The notes beneath the pieces were generated by a model. It saw only the letters and a list, made by a program, of their open reading frames with translations, was not told the DNA's origin and made no database searches. Made by a program: the position numbers and the translations under genes. Positions 8,478 through 14,714 of a stretch of DNA of 24,319 nucleotides are shown piece by piece (within the stretch, counting starts at the first letter, position 1; each line of letters opens with the position of its first letter). The stretch is taken from the IMG/VR virus record IMGVR_UViG_3300025070_000233, positions 1 to 24,319 of that record; one strand, written 5' to 3'. This stretch comes from a virus.

Positions 8478-8687
8478 TTACCCCAATAATGTCGGTGTGC
8501 CGGTTGTTACGCCAGAATCTCCTAGCGCACCTGCCACGATTGTAGAACCTGAACCGCGCTTACGCCGAGACTTGGCAGTTGCCTCCTCAGATAAAGCAGC
8601 GGCTCTTTCCATATCAACAGGGTCTGCGGCAGGTGGAGCTGGCGGAGCCGGTGGAGGCATTGGAATCTTCGGGCGAAAAACACTCAT
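8478..8687 (-). CDS. Proline/alanine-rich small protein next to the portal
   Basis: The protein has 69 residues. The N-terminus is MSVFRPKIPMPPPAPPAPPA, then an acidic helix (DMERAAALSEEA), a basic patch (KSRRKRGSG), and the ending STIVAGALGDSGVTTGTPTLLG. Short proteins with a poly-Pro start and an R-x-R-G..S/T-I-x-G end are frequent before the portal gene of marine podoviruses. Their function is not known. The stop lies two bases before the portal start, and the start overlaps the glycine-rich gene by one base. The basic-patch-plus-glycine end resembles the end of that neighbour. Confidence 0.65.
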   Translation of the reverse strand: MSVFRPKIPMPPPAPPAPPAADPVDMERAAALSEEATAKSRRKRGSGSTIVAGALGDSGVTTGTPTLLG

Positions 8688-9301
8688 TAACTTACTCCTT
8701 TACCAGACCCGCCTCTATAAAGAGAACCGTAGCCTTCTAACAACGTACCGCCTTGTCCCGCTCTTTTACCGCGAGTTCTTTTACGGCCCCTAGTCATAAT
8801 AGTTTCTTCTTCAGCAGCCGCTGTCGCCGCAACCTCTTCTGGTGTTTTTTGTTGTTGCCCTTCAAAAGGGGCAGCGTTCTCGTCGTCAGGTATAGAGCGC
8901 GGGTCTATTTGCCCAAACACTGTAGTACCCACACCTTTTGGGTCGCCTTCTGGCCTTCCAGTGTACCTTCCAGATTTATCAACAGCGCCCATCAAAGTAC
9001 CAGACTTTGAGAAAACAGCCTTGCCGCCACCCTTCAGCACTTTCTCAATGTTGTTTAAATTCATTTTAGAGATAGCTCCACCAACAACACCAGCCGTTGT
9101 CGGGATGCTTACACTGCCTACTTTTATGCTACCGTCTGATGCAGCATCGCGTCTTTCGCTTATTTGCCTATAAGCATCAGCGGTACTAAGGCCGCGCTCA
9201 ATTCTAGCTTGATTTTCTCTAGCTCTTTTTTGAGCTGCTTCTTTTGGTGCAGCGAACCCGTCATTCGCATCACCGCCACCGCCGCCGCCACCGCCGCCCA
9301 T
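8687..9301 (-). CDS. Glycine-rich protein of unknown function
   Basis: The protein has 204 residues. It begins with nine consecutive glycines encoded by a GGN triplet tract, followed by a charged helix (about 19-50), a VPGV-like hydrophobic stretch (SIPTTAGVVGGAISKMNLNN, about 64-83), an acidic part, and a basic end, RGRKRTRGKRAGQGGTLLEG (about 169-188). No enzyme motif is seen. It is probably a structural or ejection-related protein because it lies inside the packaging-head operon, between the acyltransferase-like gene and the portal, but I do not recognise a family. A pyrimidine-rich CTCCTTT (AAAGGAG on the coding strand) stands as ribosome binding site before the ATG. Confidence 0.65.
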   Translation of the reverse strand: MGGGGGGGGGDANDGFAAPKEAAQKRARENQARIERGLSTADAYRQISERRDAASDGSIKVGSVSIPTTAGVVGGAISKMNLNNIEKVLKGGGKAVFSKSGTLMGAVDKSGRYTGRPEGDPKGVGTTVFGQIDPRSIPDDENAAPFEGQQQKTPEEVAATAAAEEETIMTRGRKRTRGKRAGQGGTLLEGYGSLYRGGSGKGVS

Positions 9302-9302
9302 G

Positions 9303-9719
9303 TCAGACTCCTTTTAACTTATGCCAACCACGCTTATGTTTGGTTGTTCTTAACCACTGGGCGTTATCATATCCCATGTCAATAAACTTGTCTTTAAGAT
9401 ACCTGAAACCACTAATAATGTCACGTTTGCCCCCTAGACATATGAAATCTATAATCCAGGGGGTGTTGCCTATGCCATAGAAGCCGTCAGGCGGGAACCT
9501 TCCAGTCTCTAAATATTCCTCAACATGCCCTTCATCAGGAAAGGCATATGTCGCAAACATAGAAGGCAAGCCATCTTTAAAGTCGCAAACAAAAGTCTCG
9601 TTCTCAACAGGAGGAACAATAAGAAGCTCGTAGTCCCAGTCAGTCCAATACTTATGGTACGGACTTCTTTTCAACAAGTATGTTGCTACCATGTAGCCTT
9701 TAGCACTATTCATCGTCAT
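9303..9719 (-). CDS. Toxin-activating lysine acyltransferase-like (HlyC/ToxC family)
   Basis: The protein has 138 residues. It aligns by eye with HlyC, the enzyme that attaches fatty acyl chains from acyl-ACP to lysines of RTX toxins. RSPYHKYW (18-25) matches HlyC SPLHRNW around catalytic His23, SMFATYAFPDE (53-63) matches the FCSWA region, and TPWIIDFICLGG (86-97) matches KWFIDWIAPFG around catalytic Asp92. The His22-Asp91 distance is 69 residues, the same as in HlyC. The protein is about 30 residues shorter than HlyC at the C-terminus. No RTX toxin gene lies in the window, so the substrate is unknown. Its start overlaps the TerL stop by four bases (ATGA), and it belongs to the late operon. 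A second ATG two codons in is also possible. Confidence 0.7.
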   Translation of the reverse strand: MTMNSAKGYMVATYLLKRSPYHKYWTDWDYELLIVPPVENETFVCDFKDGLPSMFATYAFPDEGHVEEYLETGRFPPDGFYGIGNTPWIIDFICLGGKRDIISGFRYLKDKFIDMGYDNAQWLRTTKHKRGWHKLKGV

Positions 9720-11002
9720 AGCGCGAAGGGGTTGTACGAATTTTCTGCAACCGACTGCGGAGCTCTGACTCCAGCTTCTCTATTTTGCAGTCCAACCGCG
9801 AGGTACCTAAACGCATCAGCCGCGTGGCTAGTAAAGTCGTGTCTAGGGTGATTTCTAAAAATTTGTCTTTTGTCATCCCAATCCTGCCTGTATTGTTTTA
9901 AACATTCCAACCCAACAGCGCACTTGTCATCATCAAAGTAACACTTGGGCAACATCATTCGTGCCGCATTAATGCCATCCGCAATCTTCATTTTTGGAAT
10001 AACACGGAATCGAATACCTAAATTGTACGCTGTTTCTAATCGGCTTTTACCGCTACCCAGCTCGCGCACTTCAATATCATGCGGCGCAAGGTGGTCGCCA
10101 TAATGGTATTCCTTTTGCCGTAATACCTCGGCGTAGTGGTCGAGCCCAACTCCAGAGCTCTCATAATAATCAATGACATTAACTGCTCCTCCACGAAATA
10201 TCTGGGCAAACCAAATAGCTGTGCTGTCGTTCATGCCCAAGTCCCACGCAGTATGCACTGGAAGCGAAGGGTCATATGGTACTCTAGTTATCTTTCCAGC
10301 ATCTTCAGCATCCGCAATCAACTTCGCGTAGTATGCGCCGATAATAGCGGCAGTAAAGGAACACTCAAATTCCTGTTGATACTGTTCTTCCGTCATGGAA
10401 GCGCGAGCAGCGTCCAGCTCTTCTTGCTTTACAATCTCTGTTTCGCTCGCCTTACAGACCCTATAATACCAATCTTCGGAACCCTCGCCCAGTTCACGCT
10501 TAGCGTTTTGCATCATATCATAAAAATGATTATGGCCTGCCGGGGTGCCCAGAAATGTAGCCGAGCCCTGTCTGTCAGACAGCGCCGGGCGCACAACCTC
10601 GCCCCATACCCGAGGATTTTGCATGCCATATTCGTCAAAGAAACAATCATCTAAATAAATACCACGCAGCGCATCGGGGTTTTCGGCAGACAATAAAGTT
10701 ATTCTTCCGCCATTAGGAAAGTCGGCTCGCAGCTCAGTCTCGTTAAATGTCGTACCCGGTATCACTCCGGCGTAATACTTCACATAGTCCCAAGCAATAC
10801 GTTTTGCCTGCGTAAAGGTAGGAGCAATCAAAGCAACGCGAGGACGAGGTAGCGGATTGGTTAGCACCCGCTTTATCATATGATTGACAGCCCAGACTGT
10901 CTTTCCAAAGCGTCTGTGCATCACCAGCACATTCCAGCGCTTCAGCTCTTTGTGCATGTCAGCCTGTATCGGGCGAGGCTTGTACGGGATTTTAACTTCC
11001 AT
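9716..11002 (-). CDS. Terminase large subunit (packaging ATPase and nuclease)
   Basis: The protein has 428 residues. ATPase domain: adenine-binding-type lead QADMHKEL, Walker A variant HRRFGKT (29-35), Walker B GIYLDDCFFDEYG with D123 and E124, and coupling motif LGTPAG (151-156). Nuclease domain: TAWDLGMNDSTAIW with D254 and D259, a second acidic strand VIDYYES near 278, and a late HDFTSHAADAFRY near 390. It pumps DNA into the procapsid through the portal and cuts concatemers. TerS precedes it with a TGATG overlap, and the acyltransferase-like gene follows with an ATGA overlap. All expected catalytic residues appear present. Confidence 0.93.
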   Translation of the reverse strand: MEVKIPYKPRPIQADMHKELKRWNVLVMHRRFGKTVWAVNHMIKRVLTNPLPRPRVALIAPTFTQAKRIAWDYVKYYAGVIPGTTFNETELRADFPNGGRITLLSAENPDALRGIYLDDCFFDEYGMQNPRVWGEVVRPALSDRQGSATFLGTPAGHNHFYDMMQNAKRELGEGSEDWYYRVCKASETEIVKQEELDAARASMTEEQYQQEFECSFTAAIIGAYYAKLIADAEDAGKITRVPYDPSLPVHTAWDLGMNDSTAIWFAQIFRGGAVNVIDYYESSGVGLDHYAEVLRQKEYHYGDHLAPHDIEVRELGSGKSRLETAYNLGIRFRVIPKMKIADGINAARMMLPKCYFDDDKCAVGLECLKQYRQDWDDKRQIFRNHPRHDFTSHAADAFRYLAVGLQNREAGVRAPQSVAENSYNPFAL

Positions 11003-11382
11003 CAGTCAGTTTCCCACAATATCTTCACAGTACCATCGCCTATCTCTACCCCAGCTCTATTCTTAGAATCACCGAACCGCTCCGGCAATATCTTGCTGGC
11101 CTTCCACCGGACATGGTGGGCATAGTCACGCAGCACCCCCGTATCGTAATCCTTCCTTCGGTGAAGAGCATCGTCAAACACTTGGTCTAGCTCCTCCAGA
11201 GCCTTCTCAGCGCTGTACTGCTGTGCCTGCTTTACCGCTGCATCAAACTCAGGGTCGTTCTTCATGCGCTTGTAAAAGGCCGTGCGTGAGATGCCAATGC
11301 CCTCGCAAACATCGACGATGGTATGCCCATCTGAGATACCGGCAAGTATTAGGTCAGTCTTCGGCTTTGTGAGTTTGGTCAT
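11002..11382 (-). CDS. Terminase small subunit
   Basis: The protein has 126 residues. The N-terminal helix-turn-helix is TIVDVCEGIGISRTAFYKRM (about 21-40), followed by PEFDAAVKQAQQYSAEKALE (44-63), an oligomerisation-type helix, and a C-terminal tail. This arrangement is common to TerS proteins, which recognise the packaging site and hand DNA to TerL. It is the first gene of the leftward late block and overlaps TerL by one base (TGATG). The 397-base region ahead of it must hold its promoter, although I see no strong consensus for it. Confidence 0.85.
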   Translation of the reverse strand: MTKLTKPKTDLILAGISDGHTIVDVCEGIGISRTAFYKRMKNDPEFDAAVKQAQQYSAEKALEELDQVFDDALHRRKDYDTGVLRDYAHHVRWKASKILPERFGDSKNRAGVEIGDGTVKILWETD

Positions 11383-11507
11383 GGCTGTGTGTCTTTACCT
11401 AGCATTTAACATATATAAGTACGGCCCCGCGCGTCTGGGGGTGGTGGGTCTAAATGCATCCCCCCCTCTGTTCTGTACGTTCTATCATTCACCGTGCCGC
11501 TGTCCTG

Positions 11508-11532
11508 TGTTGCAGTAGCGCAACAGTGTTGC
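11508..11532. repeat. TGTTGC/GCAACA alternative hairpins
   Basis: TGTTGC (11508-11513) can pair with GCAACA (11520-11525) over a 6-base loop. The GCAAC arm can instead pair with a second GTTGC just downstream (to 11532) over a 3-base loop. The two stems exclude one another. It may be a protein-binding site or a weak attenuator. No T-tract follows, so it is not a classical terminator. Confidence 0.4.
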
Positions 11533-11714
11533 CAAGATGTCACGCTGGCTGTATGCTCTAGCTATACCGCGCAAGGGTGATGTTAGCTGTATGCATATAC
11601 ATATATAAATGACGCGCATCCAATCCCAAAACATCCAAGCATATCAACAGCCCGGCAATCCCTCACAGATTAAAGCTTTATTGCCACGGTGTAAACTTTT
11701 TTTACTGCAGGGTA

Positions 11715-11745
11715 TTGACTACCGGCAATCCTTGCCTCATATAAG
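11715..11745 (+). promoter_or_regulatory. Sigma70-like promoter of the rightward early operon
   Basis: TTGACT (11715-11720) is followed by CATATA at 17 bases (11738-11743) or TATAAG at 19 bases (11740-11745). The spacer contains the second CCGGCAATCC repeat, which suits an operator. It stands about 35 bases upstream of the ATG at 11780 with a normal leader length. The host RNA polymerase would read it, as expected for early genes. Confidence 0.6.
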
Positions 11746-11779
11746 ATGAACGAGGCAAGAACTGGCTGGAGGGCTAACG

Positions 11780-12337
11780 ATGTCAAAACTAACCGAACTA
11801 TTCAAAAACCCGGAAGACCAGCGCAAAGGTCCAAACTGCGGCGTCACAGCTCTGGCAGTCACAACAGGCGTTTCGTTTAATAAAGCTTGGCAAACATTCA
11901 AAGCAGTCAACCCGGGCAAGTATGGCAAGCGCTGGAAGGGCGGGACATACACCGGCGACCAAATCAAAGCGCTGGACCGGCTCAAGGTATCTTATGAGAC
12001 TGTGAATACCGGCGGGTTGCTAGACCCGAAAATAACGCTTGCAAAGTTCGTAAGAGAACACACCAAGCGGGACTGCGTTTACATGGTCACAACGACAACG
12101 CACGTTCAAGCCGTGCTGAATGGCGAAGTCATCGACCAAGCAGGCAAGAAGCCAATCGGCAATTTCTGGGGAAGCCGTAAGATTGTAAAACGCGCGCACC
12201 TAATCAAAGAACCATTCAAACACGCAACAGCACCAAAGGCCGCACAACCTGCGCCGGGTGCGCCTGCGCTACTCTTTCCGGCAACGGAATTACCAAGCTC
12301 GCTATTCTGCGAGCCTCATCAGCTAACATTGTTCTAG
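11780..12337 (+). CDS. Putative papain-like (C39-type) cysteine peptidase fold protein
   Basis: The protein has 185 residues. GPNCGVTALAVTTGVSFNKA (17-36) resembles the Cys-bearing helix of papain/C39-like peptidases (C20). VYMVTTTTHVQAVLNGEVID (100-119) would supply His108 and Asp119 in the usual His-strand-Asp order. The C-terminal 45 residues are Pro/Ala-rich and probably disordered. No signal peptide is seen. As first gene of the early operon it could modify or cut a host protein, but this is inference and the protein may be inactive or something else. The ribosome binding site is GGAGGG nine bases before the ATG. Confidence 0.5.
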   Translation: MSKLTELFKNPEDQRKGPNCGVTALAVTTGVSFNKAWQTFKAVNPGKYGKRWKGGTYTGDQIKALDRLKVSYETVNTGGLLDPKITLAKFVREHTKRDCVYMVTTTTHVQAVLNGEVIDQAGKKPIGNFWGSRKIVKRAHLIKEPFKHATAPKAAQPAPGAPALLFPATELPSSLFCEPHQLTLF

Positions 12338-12350
12338 GAGGATTTTAACA

Positions 12351-12566
12351 ATGGAAAAGACAATCAAATCAATTAAACGCTTGAATAGCTCAGCTTGGGG
12401 AAACCCGGCGTTTCAATTCTCTTTTACTGATGGTTCAGTGATGAAGACAAAGCCGAACATCTCTGACGCGTACAGAGTAAGCATGGGATGGGAAGGCCGG
12501 ACGATTAAAATTGAAACAAGCACCACCAAATCAGGGCGGGTGCAGATTACAAAGCTGGAGGGCTAA
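12351..12566 (+). CDS. Small early protein of unknown function
   Basis: This 71-residue protein is strand-rich, with WGNPAFQFSFTDGSVMKTKP (about 16-35) and a later GRTIKIET. The pattern G-N-P-x-(F/Y)-x-(F/V)-x-F-x-D-G followed by T/K-P recurs in small early proteins of many phages, but no function is known to me. A strong AGGAGG lies 8 bases ahead of the ATG. The stop is embedded in a GGAGGGCTAA stretch that serves as ribosome binding site for the next gene, so the two are probably translated together. Confidence 0.7.
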   Translation: MEKTIKSIKRLNSSAWGNPAFQFSFTDGSVMKTKPNISDAYRVSMGWEGRTIKIETSTTKSGRVQITKLEG

Positions 12567-12569
12567 ACA

Positions 12570-12884
12570 ATGGGAATTTATGACAACTATTCACACGAAG
12601 CTACAGAGCTTTATTTTTACGCGTTAAACGATGCCGACCTATACCGGCAACAGCGCGAGCCAATTGAAGCAAATCTGCAAAAGAAATATGACGCTGACAA
12701 GTACGACCAAGAAAAAGCCGTGAAGCTATGGGGCTATTTTGCAGTAACAGCCGCGAAAAAATACCATCATGAGTTTTGCGGTAACGGTAAATGGTTTGAC
12801 TTATTCCCGCCAGCGACACGCCTAGAGATGGCAAAGCTTGCAGAGGTAGACCACCGCGATTTAATGAAAGAGAGGGCCGAGTAA
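12570..12884 (+). CDS. Conserved-type small phage protein of unknown function
   Basis: This 104-residue protein is helical and rich in aromatic residues. LYFYALNDADLYRQQREPIE (about 14-33), YDQEKAVKLWGYFAVTAAKKY, and a later WFDLFPPATRLEMAKLA form a pattern I have seen in small proteins of many marine and alphaproteobacterial phages. There is no known catalytic motif, signal peptide or membrane segment. The frame starts 3 bases after the previous stop, using GGAGGG as ribosome binding site, and ends one base into the next start (TAATG). The function is unknown. Confidence 0.7.
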   Translation: MGIYDNYSHEATELYFYALNDADLYRQQREPIEANLQKKYDADKYDQEKAVKLWGYFAVTAAKKYHHEFCGNGKWFDLFPPATRLEMAKLAEVDHRDLMKERAE

Positions 12885-13093
12885 TGAAACAGCCTAAAAC
12901 ATTTAAAGACGCCGCTGATTATTACCTAACGCTTAACGCGTGGCTTGCCGGGCGTTACGCGACCACTGACAAGCACGGCAGGCGATGGCTGGCACAATAT
13001 ACCGCTGGAAACCGTCCGACGCGTTACAAGCGCTTAGAACACGCTTTTTTTAAGCGCTATATTTTACCATTCAAAAACATGCAGGAGGGCTAA
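12884..13093 (+). CDS. Small basic early protein of unknown function
   Basis: This 69-residue protein is rich in Lys, Arg, Tyr and Trp, with TFKDAADYYLTLNAWLAGRY near the N-terminus and a basic C-terminal helix (ERAFFKRYI-like). No family is recognised. It begins one base into the previous stop codon and ends in GGAGGGC TAA, the same coupled junction as two neighbours. Its net positive charge could suit nucleic-acid binding, which is only a guess. Confidence 0.6.
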   Translation: MKQPKTFKDAADYYLTLNAWLAGRYATTDKHGRRWLAQYTAGNRPTRYKRLEHAFFKRYILPFKNMQEG

Positions 13094-13096
13094 GCA

Positions 13097-13237
13097 ATGG
13101 ACAAAGCTTTTTCAGTAATTGGTTACTTGTTACTCGTTGCCTTCGCGCTTAGCTGGATAGACACGCTATGGGTATTTGGCGTAGAGGACAGCAAGCAATA
13201 CACAGTCTGGCACCTAATCCAAACAATCGCACAATAA
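13097..13237 (+). CDS. 46-residue single-pass membrane protein
   Basis: This short frame begins at ATG 13097, three bases after the previous stop and eight bases after GGAGGG, and ends at TAA 13235-13237. The protein begins MDKAFSVIGYLLLVAFALSW and has one clear membrane segment (about 7-25), then a charged VEDSKQ patch and a short tail. The spacing and shared coupled junction make it credible despite its size. Membrane microproteins in early phage operons often act in superinfection exclusion or on host envelope functions, but no family is recognised here. Confidence 0.65.
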   Translation: MDKAFSVIGYLLLVAFALSWIDTLWVFGVEDSKQYTVWHLIQTIAQ

Positions 13238-13246
13238 CACAAGGCC

Positions 13247-13262
13247 GGGCCAGCAATGGCCC
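13247..13262 (+). other. Small GC-rich hairpin with GCAA loop
   Basis: GGGCCA (13247-13252), the loop GCAA and TGGCCC (13257-13262) form a perfect 6-bp stem capped by a GNRA-type tetraloop. It sits in the 99-base gap between the membrane protein gene and the next gene. No T-tract follows, so it is more likely an mRNA-stabilising or processing structure than a terminator. Confidence 0.4.
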
Positions 13263-13336
13263 TGCCGCCTGAACAGCTCACAACCGGGCTTTTCTGGCGG
13301 CAATGATGCCGACAACAGCCAGCAGGAGGAATTGCC

Positions 13337-13567
13337 ATGCTAGCAGTGATACACACCCTTAAAGAGTCGGAGACATTCGGCGGCGAAACAACGCATAAAT
13401 ACTTCGACCATTATCAGTTGTGCGACACGATGGACGAAGCCCGGTCAAAAGTCATGCTTCTTGTCTCATTACATGATGAAAAGCTCTATAGTTACGCAAT
13501 CTGCCAAATCATTGAAGCTTCAGAACCCCATTGGGCCGATGCTTCGCCTATGGGCTTGGGAGATTAG
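13337..13567 (+). CDS. Small early protein of unknown function
   Basis: This 76-residue protein carries two parts: HKYFDHYQLCDTMDEARSKV (about 20-39) and LYSYAICQIIEASEPHWADA (about 50-69). The shape (strand, helix, strand, then an acidic tail) may be a small alpha/beta fold, but no family is recognised. An AGGAGG seven bases before the ATG supports the start. Four bases after its stop, the XRE-type regulator starts, so the pair is co-translated. The gene runs with the early operon. Confidence 0.65.
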   Translation: MLAVIHTLKESETFGGETTHKYFDHYQLCDTMDEARSKVMLLVSLHDEKLYSYAICQIIEASEPHWADASPMGLGD

Positions 13568-13571
13568 AGAA

Positions 13572-13745
13572 ATGGGCCCAGACGAGTTAAAAGAAAGGCG
13601 CATATTCCTGTCGCTCACACAGCCGCAGCTTGCCAGCAAGTTTGAGCTGTCCGAAAGGACTATCCGCAATTACGAGTCAGGCGCAACGCCTATTCCTAAA
13701 GTGTTTCGGATGGCGCTCGATGCTCTGGAGCTAGCAGAGAAATGA
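13572..13745 (+). CDS. XRE-type helix-turn-helix DNA-binding protein
   Basis: The protein has 57 residues. LSLTQPQLASKFELSERTIR (about 14-33) followed by NYESGATPIP is the classic Cro/CI-type HTH. The ATG at 13572 is preferred over an ATG 111 bases upstream in the same frame, because the longer form would overlap the previous gene and carry unrelated sequence before the HTH, while GGGAGA stands 7-8 bases ahead of 13572. Its stop overlaps the HNH start (ATGA). It probably regulates phage promoters, perhaps the control region at 11383-11779 or the repeats at 14593-14719. Confidence 0.8.
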   Translation: MGPDELKERRIFLSLTQPQLASKFELSERTIRNYESGATPIPKVFRMALDALELAEK

Positions 13746-14590
13746 AAATCATATCAAGAACAGAGGCAGTCCAGCTCGGGCTGTCTCGTTACTTTACCGG
13801 CAAGCCTTGCAGTAAAGGCCATATTGCCTATAGGCGAACAGCCAATCATAACTGTTCTGTATGTTCTAATGAGCAAGCAAAAGCACACTCGCAAAAGTTA
13901 CGCGACAATAGCAAGCTGACAGTTACAGGAAACCCAAAGCATGAGCAACCAGCAAGAGAGAAGGCAAGGCAAGAGGCCATAAGGTCAGGAGCTAAAACTT
14001 ACTTTCACGGCATACCGTGCAAGCGGGGCCATGTTGCGCCAAGGCATACATCTAACGGTATGTGCATGGATTGTAGTAGGCAACATAACTCTACAGATAA
14101 AGCAAAAGCACGAAAGAAAAAGCATAAGCTCGACAACGCCGAGCATTATAGAGAAATGGGCAGGCAATATAGGGCTGAGAACAGCGATAAGATGCGCGAA
14201 TATCTAAAGCAATACTATGCCGATAACAAAGAAGAACATGCAAAGAAAAACAGGCTCTACAGGATAAAGCACAGAGATTGCCCGGTACAGAAGGCAAAAA
14301 AGAAAGCTTTTTCTGACAAGTGGCGCAAAGAAAACCCTGATTACTTCACTGAATACGCAATAAAACGAAGCAAGGTGCTGAAAAAAGCAACACCAAGCTG
14401 GTCAAACATAAGCAGCATCACTGTGAAGTACAAAGAACGTACAGCCATGACAAGGCTGACAGGCGTGGAGCACCACGTTGACCATATCATTCCATTGCAA
14501 GGTAAAAACGTCTGCGGATTGCACATACCTGCAAACCTTCGCGTCATTCCAGCTAGAGACAACCTAAGAAAGCATAACCGCTTTGAATAA
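13742..14590 (+). CDS. HNH endonuclease with two N-terminal zinc-finger repeats
   Basis: The protein has 282 residues. Two repeats, YFTGKPCSKGHIAY...CSVC (Cys23, His27, Cys38, Cys41) and YFHGIPCKRGHVAP...CMDC (Cys93, His97, Cys108, Cys111), have identical C-x3-H-x10-C-x2-C spacing and probably bind zinc and DNA. A basic helical linker (115-215) follows. The C-terminal HNH core is EHHVDHIIPLQG (242-253), with Asp246, His247, Asn264 and Asn273. It may be a free-standing homing or host-DNA-cutting nuclease. Its start overlaps the XRE stop (ATGA), and it is the last gene of the early operon before the heptamer array. Confidence 0.85.
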   Translation: MKIISRTEAVQLGLSRYFTGKPCSKGHIAYRRTANHNCSVCSNEQAKAHSQKLRDNSKLTVTGNPKHEQPAREKARQEAIRSGAKTYFHGIPCKRGHVAPRHTSNGMCMDCSRQHNSTDKAKARKKKHKLDNAEHYREMGRQYRAENSDKMREYLKQYYADNKEEHAKKNRLYRIKHRDCPVQKAKKKAFSDKWRKENPDYFTEYAIKRSKVLKKATPSWSNISSITVKYKERTAMTRLTGVEHHVDHIIPLQGKNVCGLHIPANLRVIPARDNLRKHNRFE

Positions 14591-14595
14591 CACGC

Positions 14596-14653
14596 AGTGC
14601 TTAGCTGTAATGCTTAGCAGAGTAGCTAAGCATTGCACTAGGCCTGTTTTTTT
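14596..14653 (+). terminator. Terminator of the rightward early operon
   Basis: TGCTTAGC and GCTAAGCA (14611-14632) form an 8-bp stem with loop AGAGTA. An outer AGTGC/GCACT pair (14596-14600 with 14635-14639) extends it. A run of seven T follows at 14647-14653. It lies just after the HNH stop codon. The gap between the outer stem and the T-run is about seven bases, longer than ideal. Confidence 0.6.
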
Positions 14654-14660
14654 ATATAGA

Positions 14661-14714
14661 AAAGTTTGCTTAGGGAAGTGCTAAGCAAGACTTGCTTAGC
14701 TAATCTGCTAAGCA
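14661..14714 (-). terminator. Terminator of the leftward accessory operon
   Basis: On the minus strand, TGCTTAGC (14714-14707) pairs with GCTAAGCA (14700-14693) over a 6-base loop, with further copies offering alternative stems. ACTTTTC follows at about 14666-14660. It lies about 80 bases past the stop of the last leftward gene. The T-run is short, so its efficiency is uncertain. Confidence 0.5.

Larger units (their letters stand above)
11383..11779. promoter_or_regulatory. Divergent control region between late and early blocks
   Basis: This 397-base gap separates the leftward TerS gene from the rightward early operon. It holds a G5/C7 inverted stretch (11437-11441 with 11460-11466), a TGTTGC hairpin with a third copy of the same arm (11508-11532), two GCTGTATGC direct repeats (11548-11556 and 11586-11594), an AT-rich near-palindromic stretch around 11590-11608, and two CCGGCAATCC direct repeats exactly 70 bases apart (11652-11661 and 11722-11731). 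The second lies inside the rightward promoter. No open frame of note was seen. It may also hold a packaging site next to terS, which is inference. Confidence 0.5.

Noticed and set aside
11383-11430. TATATATG hexamer as a leftward promoter for terS
   Set aside because: No -35-like element is found at 16-19 bases; the nearest TTTAGA is about 31 bases away. A phage-specific or atypical promoter remains possible.
13255-13305. A 16-codon frame in the gap after the membrane protein gene
   Set aside because: It has no ribosome binding site, is very short, and overlaps the GNRA-capped hairpin.
13461-13571. Longer XRE frame starting at 13461
   Set aside because: It overlaps the preceding gene by over 100 bases, has no ribosome binding site, and its extra residues are unlike the HTH family. 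ATG 13572 has a good site.
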